This document shows positions 1-5,929 of a DNA stretch of 5,929 nucleotides, piece by piece. The translations under genes were made by a program, and so were the position numbers. This DNA is from Oscillospiraceae bacterium. Lineage in GTDB: Bacteria > Bacillota > Clostridia > Oscillospirales > Acutalibacteraceae. The notes under the pieces are model-generated. The model had not been told where the DNA came from, made no database searches, and saw only the letters and a list, made by a program, of their open reading frames with translations. The stretch is from assembly GCA_003505905.1 (NCBI GenBank), contig DNXM01000235.1, forward strand, positions 2,543-8,471, in the 5' to 3' direction. Positions within the stretch are counted from its first letter, which is position 1; each line of letters opens with the position of its first letter.

Positions 1-1698
1 GTTGACAAGACCGCTTTGAACACCAAGATTACCGAAGCACAGGGTAAGACAGAAAGCAATTACACCACAGCTTCTTGGTCGACTGCTGACCTTGCCAATG
101 TTATCACAGCAGCACAGACGGTTGCTGCCAGCGACAATGCAACGATTTCGGATGTTGCCGATGCCATCAGCGCATTGGAAACCGCAATCGGCGCACTTGT
201 TGAAAAGGCTGACAGCTCTGCTTTGTACGACAAGCTTACCGAAGCAAATAGTAAGGATGAAGATGACTACACGCCGACTTCTTGGGCTGCGTCAGAGATT
301 GAAGGTGTCATTGCTGCCGCACAGGAAGTTTACGACGACGATGAATCAACCGAAGATGAAATCGCAGCAGCAATCAGCGCTTTGAACGATGCTATCGAAG
401 CACTTGTTGAAAAGGCAACTAACAAGGACGAATTGTTGACCGCCATCAACAATGCCACCGCAAAGCTTGACGAGGAAGATGCCTACACGCCCACTTCTTG
501 GGATACGGCAGACCTCGCAAATGCTATCGCTGCCGCACAGGAAGTTTACGACGACGAAGATGCAACCACAGATGATGTTGTGGCTGCAATCCAAGAATTG
601 TCTCTGGCTGAGGATCAGCTTGATGAAAGAGCCGACAACAGCGAATTGTTGACCGCCATCAGCAATGCCACCGAATTGCTTGAAAAAGAAGATGACTACA
701 CGCCCAATTCTTGGGAGGATGCCGATCTCGAAGCTACTATTGAAGCCGCTCAGGCTGTTGCCGATGACGGCGATGCAAGCGAAGATGATATCGAGGCTGC
801 CATCGCATCTTTGAGCAATGCTATCGACGCACTTGCTGAAAAAGCAAACAAGGGCGATTTGGAAGATGCAATCGACACTCTTCCGGAGATTGAGGAGGAG
901 GACGCAACCTCCGTTTCTTGGAGCAACTACACCGATAAGCTTGAGGAAGCACAGGAAGTCTTTGAAGACCCCAACGCAACGCAGGATGAGGTTGACGACG
1001 CAGAGTCCGCTCTTAGACAGGCTATTGAAGGTGTTGAACTGCTTCCCGATTGCGACTATGATGACCTCAATGATGCAATCGCCGATTATGAAGAAATTGA
1101 AGATGTCATTGACACCAACTACACGCCCGAATCGGTTAGCGCCACCGATGTCAAGGCTCTTTATCAGGCAGCCAAGGAAGTCAATATGGAGATGCTTGAC
1201 GATGAAGCAGGCGTAAACCAGGGTATTATTGATGCCGCTGCCTCCGCATTGAGCGAAGCTCTTGGGGGACTCGTACCCAAGGCTGACAAGACCGCTCTTG
1301 CTACCGAAATCGCAGGCGACCCGACCTTGACAGAGGACATTGCAACAAAGGATAGCTGGGACAACTACACCGCTGTACTTGCCGAAGCACAGGAAGTCTA
1401 TGACGACGACAACGCAACAGAGGAAGAAGTTGCCGATGCAATTACCGACCTTGCCGCTGCCAAGACTCTTACCTCTCGTGGCCTTTGCAACTACGACGCT
1501 TTGAACACCGCTCTTGGTCTTACTCCCGAGCTTGACGAAGAAGCTTACACCACCTCTTCTTGGAAGGCATATTCCGATGCAAAGACCGCTGCTGTAGCAA
1601 TCGACAAGAACCTTGTCGACAACAAGGCAGGCACCAACCAGGCTTCCATTACCGATGCTGCCGAGAAGCTGACCACAGCATTCAATGCTTTGGCAATC
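1..1698 (+). repeat. Array of eight FIVAR-like protein repeats
   Basis: Boundaries read from the translated frame are approximately: R1 1-207 (first bases may be missing), R2 208-414, R3 415-630, R4 631-843, R5 844-1047, R6 1048-1281, R7 1282-1482 and R8 1483-1698. R1-R4 share the pattern Y-T-x-x-S-W, then ADL or a similar helix, then AAQ-x-V, an acidic turn ending in (A/S)-(T/S)-x-x-(D/E), and a closing helix ending in L-(V/A)-E-K or similar. R5 and R7 instead carry SWxNYT and EAQEV. R6 and R8 carry an AGxNQ insert and a cysteine near their start. Each repeat probably folds as a three-helix bundle, so the array would be an extended rod. The FIVAR family name (Pfam-type) is assigned from pattern recognition and not from a search. 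Confidence 0.8.
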
Positions 1699-2355
1699 TC
1701 CAAGTCCAACATCGTTTCTGCTGAATATGCTGCCGATACCTACTATGCAAAGGGCACCATGACCTACACCTTCAAGATTAACGGTGCTGCCACTAAGATT
1801 CAGGTTATTGCTCCCAACGGCGCAACCCAGACTTATGACAGATACCATGCAAAGGTCGCTATCAAGTCCTTCAACGCACAGGGTCAAGAGGTTGATTATG
1901 CAACCGAAGAACCCGCATATGAAACTTGGACCCTTGACCTCAACCTTGCTGCCGGCAACTACAAAGTAATTGCTAAGTACGGCAAAGTTTGGGATAAGGA
2001 AGGCCTTGAGCTGAACCTTGAATATGCAACTTACACTCCGGCTATCTCCTCCGGCGCTGCTGTCGGCGGTGAACAAGTCAGCAAGACCATTGCAATCAAT
2101 GCAAAGCGTGGCTCTGCTGTCACCTTCACCGTAACCACTCCGAAGGATGTTATGAAGTTGCAGCTCGCTCTTGCAAACGGCAAGACCTCCACTTACACCA
2201 CCGCTTACGCTGTTGAGCAGGGTGACAACCTTGTTTGGACCATCACCAGAACCTTCCGTTCCGTCGATGTCGGCGAATGCACCATCAAGGCAAAGACCCT
2301 CAGTGGTTGGACGACTCCGGAAGGCTGCGTCTACACCATCGAGCTTGCCCAATAA
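1..2355 (+). CDS. Large acidic surface protein with FIVAR-like repeats, 3' part (5' end outside window)
   Basis: The reading frame is open from base 1 to the TAA at 2353-2355, giving 784 visible codons. The protein is already inside a repeat at base 1 (VDKTAL, compare ADKTAL at 1282), so the true start is upstream; the TTG at 16 is an internal leucine codon. Residues 1-566 are eight tandem repeats of about 67-78 residues. Each has a Leu/Ala-rich helix, a YTPTSW-like turn, a second helix often containing AAQEV, an acidic turn such as YDDD, and a third helix. This matches the three-helix FIVAR type found in Gram-positive cell-surface and extracellular proteins. Residues 571-784 are two beta-rich domains. 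No LPXTG signal, C-terminal membrane helix or charged tail is seen, so wall attachment, if any, must lie in the missing N-terminal part. A spacer or stalk role, or carbohydrate/host binding, is inferred; no catalytic motif was recognised. The gene ends with its own terminator at 2395. Confidence 0.88.
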   Translation, partial: VDKTALNTKITEAQGKTESNYTTASWSTADLANVITAAQTVAASDNATISDVADAISALETAIGALVEKADSSALYDKLTEANSKDEDDYTPTSWAASEIEGVIAAAQEVYDDDESTEDEIAAAISALNDAIEALVEKATNKDELLTAINNATAKLDEEDAYTPTSWDTADLANAIAAAQEVYDDEDATTDDVVAAIQELSLAEDQLDERADNSELLTAISNATELLEKEDDYTPNSWEDADLEATIEAAQAVADDGDASEDDIEAAIASLSNAIDALAEKANKGDLEDAIDTLPEIEEEDATSVSWSNYTDKLEEAQEVFEDPNATQDEVDDAESALRQAIEGVELLPDCDYDDLNDAIADYEEIEDVIDTNYTPESVSATDVKALYQAAKEVNMEMLDDEAGVNQGIIDAAASALSEALGGLVPKADKTALATEIAGDPTLTEDIATKDSWDNYTAVLAEAQEVYDDDNATEEEVADAITDLAAAKTLTSRGLCNYDALNTALGLTPELDEEAYTTSSWKAYSDAKTAAVAIDKNLVDNKAGTNQASITDAAEKLTTAFNALAISKSNIVSAEYAADTYYAKGTMTYTFKINGAATKIQVIAPNGATQTYDRYHAKVAIKSFNAQGQEVDYATEEPAYETWTLDLNLAAGNYKVIAKYGKVWDKEGLELNLEYATYTPAISSGAAVGGEQVSKTIAINAKRGSAVTFTVTTPKDVMKLQLALANGKTSTYTTAYAVEQGDNLVWTITRTFRSVDVGECTIKAKTLSGWTTPEGCVYTIELAQ
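313..557 (+). repeat. Near-identical DNA segments inside the repeat array
   Basis: Bases 313-341 and 529-557 are identical over 29 bp (starting GCTGCCGCACAGG), 216 bp apart, at the same place in R2 and R3. A second pair lies partly beyond this span: 430-460 in R3 and 643-673 in R4 (starting GAATTGTTGACC) match at 30 of 31 positions, 213 bp apart. The rest of these repeats is more diverged at the DNA level, so these blocks suggest recent duplication or gene conversion within the array. Confidence 0.8.
1711..2352 (+). other. Two tandem, mutually similar beta-rich C-terminal domains of the surface protein
   Basis: Domain A spans roughly 1711-2037 (window residues 571-679) and domain B 2038-2352 (680-784). 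Both contain G-x-x-(T/V)-(Y/F)-T-F, then a K-(I/L)-Q-(V/L) strand, then NG-x-(T/S)-x-TY, then a W-T strand, and finally G-(N/E)-(Y/C)-(K/T)-(V/I)-x-AK. The alternating hydrophobic residues and aromatic-rich strands suggest immunoglobulin-like or similar beta-sandwich folds. Domain B has cysteines encoded at 2278-2280 and 2326-2328 that could pair; domain A has none. I do not recognise a named family. As the terminal module of a repeat stalk it could be the binding head, but this is inferred from position only. Confidence 0.6.
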
Positions 2356-2394
2356 GTTGGTTGATGTAAGTCAACTCGCAAATTAAATCCACTC

Positions 2395-2437
2395 GGCACC
2401 TCGGGGAGAAATCCCCGGGGTGTCATTTTTGTTTCTT
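2395..2437 (+). terminator. Rho-independent terminator after the surface-protein gene
   Basis: A 13-bp stem pairs 2395-2407 (GGCACCTCGGGGA) with 2412-2424 (TCCCCGGGGTGTC) across a GAAA loop at 2408-2411. All positions pair, with two G-T wobbles. It is followed by ATTTTTGTTTCTT (2425-2437). It starts 40 bases after the stop codon. This is a strong textbook terminator that separates the surface-protein transcript from ileS. Confidence 0.95.
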
Positions 2438-2482
2438 CCAAAACAGCCGTTTTTTCGTTGTGAGCAAGCGGTTTCGGCGTTA

Positions 2483-2521
2483 CCATGGCAAAAATCGGTT
2501 GTGTTCCCATGAAAAAATCGG
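2483..2521 (+). repeat. Pair of imperfect direct repeats upstream of the ileS promoter
   Basis: CCATGGCAAAAATCGG (2483-2498) and CCATGAAAAAATCGG (2507-2521) differ by one deleted base and one substitution, and their starts are 24 bp apart (about two helical turns). The second copy ends 7 bases before the -35 hexamer. The placement fits a tandem regulator-binding site or A-tract upstream element. Function is inferred, and the A-rich core makes chance resemblance possible. Confidence 0.5.
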
Positions 2522-2528
2522 ATATTGC

Positions 2529-2557
2529 TTGACGATTGTTTTTTCAGGTGTTATTAT
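2529..2557 (+). promoter_or_regulatory. Sigma-A type promoter with extended -10 for ileS
   Basis: The -35 is TTGACG (2529-2534), followed by a 17-bp spacer and the -10 TATTAT (2552-2557), each one mismatch from consensus. TG at 2549-2550, one base before the -10, gives an extended -10. Transcription would start near 2564, leaving a leader of about 35 bases before the ATG at 2599. Confidence 0.85.
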
Positions 2558-2584
2558 TACATAGATAATGCTTATTTTTACTAT

Positions 2585-2590
2585 GGGAGA
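2585..2590 (+). promoter_or_regulatory. Ribosome binding site of ileS
   Basis: GGGAGA lies 8 bases before the ATG at 2599 and fixes that start. The ATG at 2592 is only one base from this motif and is out of frame with the synthetase. Confidence 0.85.
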
Positions 2591-2598
2591 AATGCATC

Positions 2599-5500
2599 AT
2601 GTTTGAAAAAACGGACGCCCAGTACAATGTTGCTGAAAGTGAAAAGGAAGTGCGTGAATTCTGGAAAGAAAACGACATCTTCCGTAAAAGTGTAAAAAAG
2701 AACGAGGGCAACCCCGAATACACCTTCTATGACGGTCCGCCTACCGCAAACGGCAGACCCCATGTCGGCCATATTCTCACCCGTTCCATCAAGGATTTGA
2801 TTCCCCGTTACCGCACCATGAAGGGCTACCATGTTGAACGCAAGGCAGGTTGGGACACCCACGGTCTGCCCGTTGAGCTGGAGGTTGAAAAGGAGCTTGG
2901 CTTCAGCGGCAAGTCCGATATTGAAAAGTACGGCATTGTGCCGTTTATCGACAAATGCCGCAAGAGCGTTTGGAAATATAAAGATTTGTGGGAGGATATG
3001 AGCGAGCGAATCGGCTTCTGGGCAGATTTTGAAAAGCCGTATATCACCTACGACAACAGCTACATCGAATCCGTTTGGTGGGCATTCAAGCAGATTGACG
3101 CAAAGGGTCTGCTCTACCACGGCCACAAGGTTGTGCCTTATTGCCCCCGTTGCGGTACTGCGCTTTCTTCACACGAAGTGGCACAGGGCTATAAAAACAT
3201 CAAAACCCGTTCCATTTTCATCCGCTTCAAAGCGTTGGATGAGGAAAACACCTATTATCTGGCTTGGACGACCACGCCGTGGACGCTCCTTTCCAACACA
3301 GCACTTTGCGTGAACCCCGAAGCGACCTATGTCAAAATCAAAACCGAGGGTTGTCAATACATTTTGGCGCAGGCTCTTGTGGACGGTTTGTTTGAAAAAG
3401 ATAAGTACGAAGTCGTTGCCGAATACAAGGGCACCGATTTGGAGTACCGCAAATATGAGCCGATTTTTGACTATGTTGCGGACAAGTACCGTGACAAAGC
3501 CTGGTTCGTCACGTGCGATGACTATGTTACACTTGACAGCGGTACCGGCATTGTTCACATTGCTCCCGCTTTCGGTGAGGACGACTCCCTGGTTGGCAAA
3601 AAATACAAGCTTCCCTTCATTCAAATGGCGGATGAGCGTGGTTGTTACCCCGAAATCTGCGGCGAATACGCCGGCCGTTTTGTGATGGATTGCGACCCCG
3701 ATATTATCACCCGTTTGAGCAACGAAGGCATTTTGTTCAAGGTGCTTCCCATTGAGCACCAATATCCGTTCTGCTGGCGTTGCGACAGCCCTTTGATTTA
3801 TTTTGCAAGAGCCTCTTGGTTCATTGCCATGAGTGAGCTGCGTGACCAACTCACCGCCGACAACAATTCCGTCAACTGGTTCCCCGAAACCTATAAAGAG
3901 GGTCGTATGGGCAACTTTGTCGGCAATGTTATTGACTGGGCGATTTCCCGTGACCGCTATTGGGGCACGCCGTTGCCCGTTTGGGTGTGCGACAAGTGCG
4001 AAAAGCACCATGTCATCGGCAGTGTTGAGGAGCTGAGCAAGCTCACCGGCGCACCGAGCGACATTGACCTGCACAAGCCGAGCGTTGACCCCTTAACCTT
4101 TGCGTGCGAATGCGGCGGCACGATGCACCGTGCACCCGAGGTTATCGACTGTTGGTTCGATTCCGGCTCCATGCCGTTTGCCCAGCAGCACTATCCGTTT
4201 GAAAACAAGGATTTGTTCGAAAAGCAGTTCCCTGCCGATTTTATCAGCGAGGGCAGTGACCAAACCCGTGGCTGGTTCTATTCGCTTCAGGCGATTTCCA
4301 CCGCCATTTTCGGCAAATCTCCTTATAAAAACTGTGTCGCCCTCGGTCTTGTCAACGACAAGGACGGCATCAAGATGTCCAAGCACAAGGGCAATGTCGT
4401 TGACCCGTGGGAGGTCATGGATGAGCACGGTGCCGATGCCATCCGCTGGTATTTCTATGTGTCCTCCGCACCGTGGATTTCGACAAACTTTGACGGCGAC
4501 GCCATTAACGAGCATCAGCGTCGTTTCATGGGCACGCTTTGGAACACCTTCCATTTCTACAACCTCTATTCGGGCATTGACAATTTCAATGCCGCCGCTT
4601 ATAAGCCGTCCGACTGCAAGCTGACGATGATGGATCGCTGGATTCTCGGAGCACTTAACACGCTTGTCAAAAAAGTTGACACCGAGCTTGGCGGTTACCA
4701 CATCACCGAGGCCGCCCGTGCGTTGGTGGATTTTGTGGACATTATGTCCAACTGGTATGTTCGCCGCTGCCGCCGCCGTTTCTGGATGAGCGAAGTGACC
4801 GAGGACAAAAAGGCGGCTTATGTCACGCTTTACACCGTTCTCGAAACCTTGATTCGCTTGGCGGCTCCGTTTATTCCGTTTGAAACCGAGTCGATTTATC
4901 AGCGCTTGGTTCGCAAGAACAACCCCGAAGCACCCGAGAGCATCCATTTGTGTGCGTTCCCGGTGTGCGAGGAGGCGTATATTGACGAAACGCTTGAGCA
5001 CGATATGCAGCTCATCTATGACGCTGTCGGTATTGCCCGCAATGCCCGTAATTTGGCGAACCTCAAAATCCGTCAGCCGTTGAGCCGACTGATGGTTTGC
5101 TTGGAAAACGACAACAGCCGTTTTGATGAAGAGATGCTTTCCATCATTGCGGAAGAATTGAATGTGGAAAAAGCCGAGCAGGTGGATTCCACCAAGGGCT
5201 TCATCTCCCACGACATCAAGCCCCAGCTCAAGACCCTCGGCCCGAAGTACGGCAAGGTGCTCAACGCCATTCGTGAATATTTGGCGAATGCGGACGGCGA
5301 CGCAATTCTTGCCGACATTGAAGCCAACGGCGCACACACGACCACGCTCAACGGCACGGAGGTGTCGTTCGGTATCGACGATTTGCTTGTCAGCACAGGT
5401 CAAAAAGAGGGCTTTGTCAGCGCCGCCGACCGTGGCATTACCGTCGTGCTCGAAACCACGCTGACCCCCGAATTGATTCAAAAGGGCTATGCCCGTGAGT

Positions 5501-5727
5501 TTGTTTCCAAGGTGCAGAATTTGCGCAAATCCTCGGGCTTCGAGGTTATGGATCGCATCGTTATCACCTATGAGAGTGACGATGAGTTTGAACAGCTTCT
5601 TGCGCCCGGTGTGGCGAATGTTTCCAAGGAATTGCTTGCCGACGAAATCCGCCGCACCGATTCCGTGGAAGCCGAAGCCTTTGATATCAACGGCAAGAAT
5701 GTGAAAATTGCCGTTCGCAAAGTTTAA
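2599..5727 (+). CDS. ileS: Isoleucyl-tRNA synthetase, type 2 (eukaryote-like)
   Basis: This cytoplasmic class I synthetase charges tRNA-Ile with isoleucine using ATP. At 1042 residues it matches the longer type 2 IleRS rather than the roughly 940-residue type 1 of E. coli. In order: Rossmann half with PTANGRPHVGH (HIGH motif, residues 55-58) and GWDTHGLP (84-91); the CP1 editing insert, about 190-400, with WTTTPWT (223-229) and GTGIVHIAPAFGEDD (315-329), which clears Val-tRNA-Ile; SRDRYWGTPLP (450-460); the KMSKS-loop variant KMSKH (592-596); the anticodon-binding helical domain with SNWYVRRCRRRFW (717-729); and a long C-terminal region with KTLGPKYGK (878-886), as in type 2 enzymes. Two cysteine quartets, C182/C185 with C392/C395 and C464/C467 with C503/C505, look like the two zinc sites known in Thermus IleRS. 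All key motifs are intact. The start is supported by the promoter and ribosome binding site just upstream. Confidence 0.97.
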   Translation: MFEKTDAQYNVAESEKEVREFWKENDIFRKSVKKNEGNPEYTFYDGPPTANGRPHVGHILTRSIKDLIPRYRTMKGYHVERKAGWDTHGLPVELEVEKELGFSGKSDIEKYGIVPFIDKCRKSVWKYKDLWEDMSERIGFWADFEKPYITYDNSYIESVWWAFKQIDAKGLLYHGHKVVPYCPRCGTALSSHEVAQGYKNIKTRSIFIRFKALDEENTYYLAWTTTPWTLLSNTALCVNPEATYVKIKTEGCQYILAQALVDGLFEKDKYEVVAEYKGTDLEYRKYEPIFDYVADKYRDKAWFVTCDDYVTLDSGTGIVHIAPAFGEDDSLVGKKYKLPFIQMADERGCYPEICGEYAGRFVMDCDPDIITRLSNEGILFKVLPIEHQYPFCWRCDSPLIYFARASWFIAMSELRDQLTADNNSVNWFPETYKEGRMGNFVGNVIDWAISRDRYWGTPLPVWVCDKCEKHHVIGSVEELSKLTGAPSDIDLHKPSVDPLTFACECGGTMHRAPEVIDCWFDSGSMPFAQQHYPFENKDLFEKQFPADFISEGSDQTRGWFYSLQAISTAIFGKSPYKNCVALGLVNDKDGIKMSKHKGNVVDPWEVMDEHGADAIRWYFYVSSAPWISTNFDGDAINEHQRRFMGTLWNTFHFYNLYSGIDNFNAAAYKPSDCKLTMMDRWILGALNTLVKKVDTELGGYHITEAARALVDFVDIMSNWYVRRCRRRFWMSEVTEDKKAAYVTLYTVLETLIRLAAPFIPFETESIYQRLVRKNNPEAPESIHLCAFPVCEEAYIDETLEHDMQLIYDAVGIARNARNLANLKIRQPLSRLMVCLENDNSRFDEEMLSIIAEELNVEKAEQVDSTKGFISHDIKPQLKTLGPKYGKVLNAIREYLANADGDAILADIEANGAHTTTLNGTEVSFGIDDLLVSTGQKEGFVSAADRGITVVLETTLTPELIQKGYAREFVSKVQNLRKSSGFEVMDRIVITYESDDEFEQLLAPGVANVSKELLADEIRRTDSVEAEAFDINGKNVKIAVRKV

Positions 5728-5741
5728 TTCCGTAACATAGA

Positions 5742-5747
5742 AGGGGG
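5742..5747 (+). promoter_or_regulatory. Ribosome binding site deciding a GTG start
   Basis: AGGGGG sits 9 bases before the GTG at 5757. The only in-frame start between the upstream stop TAA (5733-5735) and the membrane segment is this GTG, so the site supports a non-ATG start. Confidence 0.65.
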
Positions 5748-5756
5748 CGGTGGCGA

Positions 5757-5929
5757 GTGCCCGAAAAAAGAAGCACCGAGCAAAAAAGCCGTTGGATTCT
5801 ATGCGGACTTTACGCCGTGATGTTTGCGTTTTCCTGTTGGGTGATGGCTAATTCTCCACTCATATTGGATGATTACCTGTTTCTTTCCAACGGCTCAACG
5901 ACCTTCCGCCAAATTCTGCAAGATGCACT
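5757..5929 (+). CDS. Putative polytopic membrane protein, N-terminal fragment (3' end outside window)
   Basis: The frame opens at GTG 5757 and stays open to the window edge, giving 57 codons. Residues 1-12 are short, polar and net basic. Residues 13-31 (WILCGLYAVMFAFSCWVMA) form a hydrophobic membrane segment, followed by NSPLILDDYLFLSNG, which would lie outside the cell if the basic N-terminus stays inside. A first membrane helix followed closely by an extracytoplasmic acidic motif resembles multi-pass GT-C-like glycosyltransferases and related uncharacterised membrane families (DUF6056-like), but this is an inference from a short fragment. Secreted or single-pass proteins are alternatives. 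The gene begins 29 bases after ileS with no terminator or promoter between, so it is probably co-transcribed with ileS. Confidence 0.7.
   Translation, partial: MPEKRSTEQKSRWILCGLYAVMFAFSCWVMANSPLILDDYLFLSNGSTTFRQILQDA

Noticed and set aside
16..18. TTG at 16 as the start of the surface protein
   Set aside because: The frame is open to base 1, the preceding codons fit the repeat consensus (VDKTAL), and no ribosome binding site precedes it. It is an internal leucine.
592..596. KMSKH in place of KMSKS as a sign of an inactive synthetase
   Set aside because: The catalytic lysines are kept, all other motifs are intact, and this variant is familiar among clostridial IleRS enzymes (coordinates here are residue numbers of ileS; bases about 4372-4386).
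346..2352. Reverse-strand open frame of 668 codons opposite the surface-protein gene
   Set aside because: It is in exact codon register with the sense gene, so its stops would be sense TTA, CTA or TCA codons. The sense gene avoids these codons after the TCA at 346, which is where the frame ends. The translation is low-complexity and lacks a recognisable domain or ribosome binding site.
2359..2376. Small hairpin GTTGA...TCAAC just after the surface-protein stop
   Set aside because: It has only five to six pairs with no U-tract; the strong terminator a few bases later explains termination.
2581..3126. Reverse-strand open frame of 181 codons over the ileS start
   Set aside because: It runs through the ileS ribosome binding site, is in register with ileS, and has no promoter or ribosome binding site of its own.
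3169..5481. Reverse-strand open frames (3169-4074 and 4093-5481) opposite ileS
   Set aside because: They have the same register effect: ileS rarely uses TTA, CTA or TCA, and the TTA at 4093 ends one of them. The sense strand encodes an unmistakable synthetase throughout.
5750..5854. Alternative GTG at 5750 opening a short basic peptide
   Set aside because: It overlaps the better-supported GTG at 5757, reaches a TAA after about 34 codons, and its start is too close to the AGGGGG motif.

Overview
The window (about 50% G+C) most likely comes from a Gram-positive gut-type bacterium of the Clostridia (Oscillospiraceae/Ruminococcaceae-like). The clues are a FIVAR-like repeat surface protein, a type 2 IleRS with a KMSKH signature of a kind familiar from Clostridia, a strong A/G-rich ribosome binding site, and a sigma-A type promoter. 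This assignment is inferred from sequence style alone; no marker gene is present. All genes read on the + strand, and no RNA gene, insertion sequence or CRISPR array was seen.

Layout: (1) Positions 1-2355 hold the 3' part of a large, very acidic, repetitive protein whose start lies upstream of the window. It shows eight helical FIVAR-like repeats (1-1698) followed by two beta-rich C-terminal domains that resemble each other (1711-2352). It ends without a sorting signal or membrane segment. (2) Positions 2356-2598 are intergenic. They hold a strong intrinsic terminator for the surface protein, two near-identical 15-16 bp direct repeats, an almost consensus extended -10 promoter, and a ribosome binding site. 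(3) Positions 2599-5727 encode a complete 1042-residue isoleucyl-tRNA synthetase (ileS) of the eukaryote-like type 2. It has a canonical HVGH motif, a KMSKH loop, an editing domain and two four-cysteine zinc sites. (4) After a 29-base gap with no terminator, a GTG-started CDS begins at 5757 and runs off the window end. Its first 57 residues show one membrane segment followed by a DDY motif, which suggests a polytopic membrane protein.

The surface protein is a separate transcription unit, closed by its own terminator. ileS has its own short-leader promoter, with no room for a T-box downstream of it, and probably carries the membrane-protein gene as a second cistron. There is no evidence that the three products act together. 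The most interesting points are the higher-order two-repeat duplication with position-matched cysteines in the surface protein, the type 2 IleRS without T-box control, and the paired direct repeats beside its promoter. I found no convincing new multi-gene system here.
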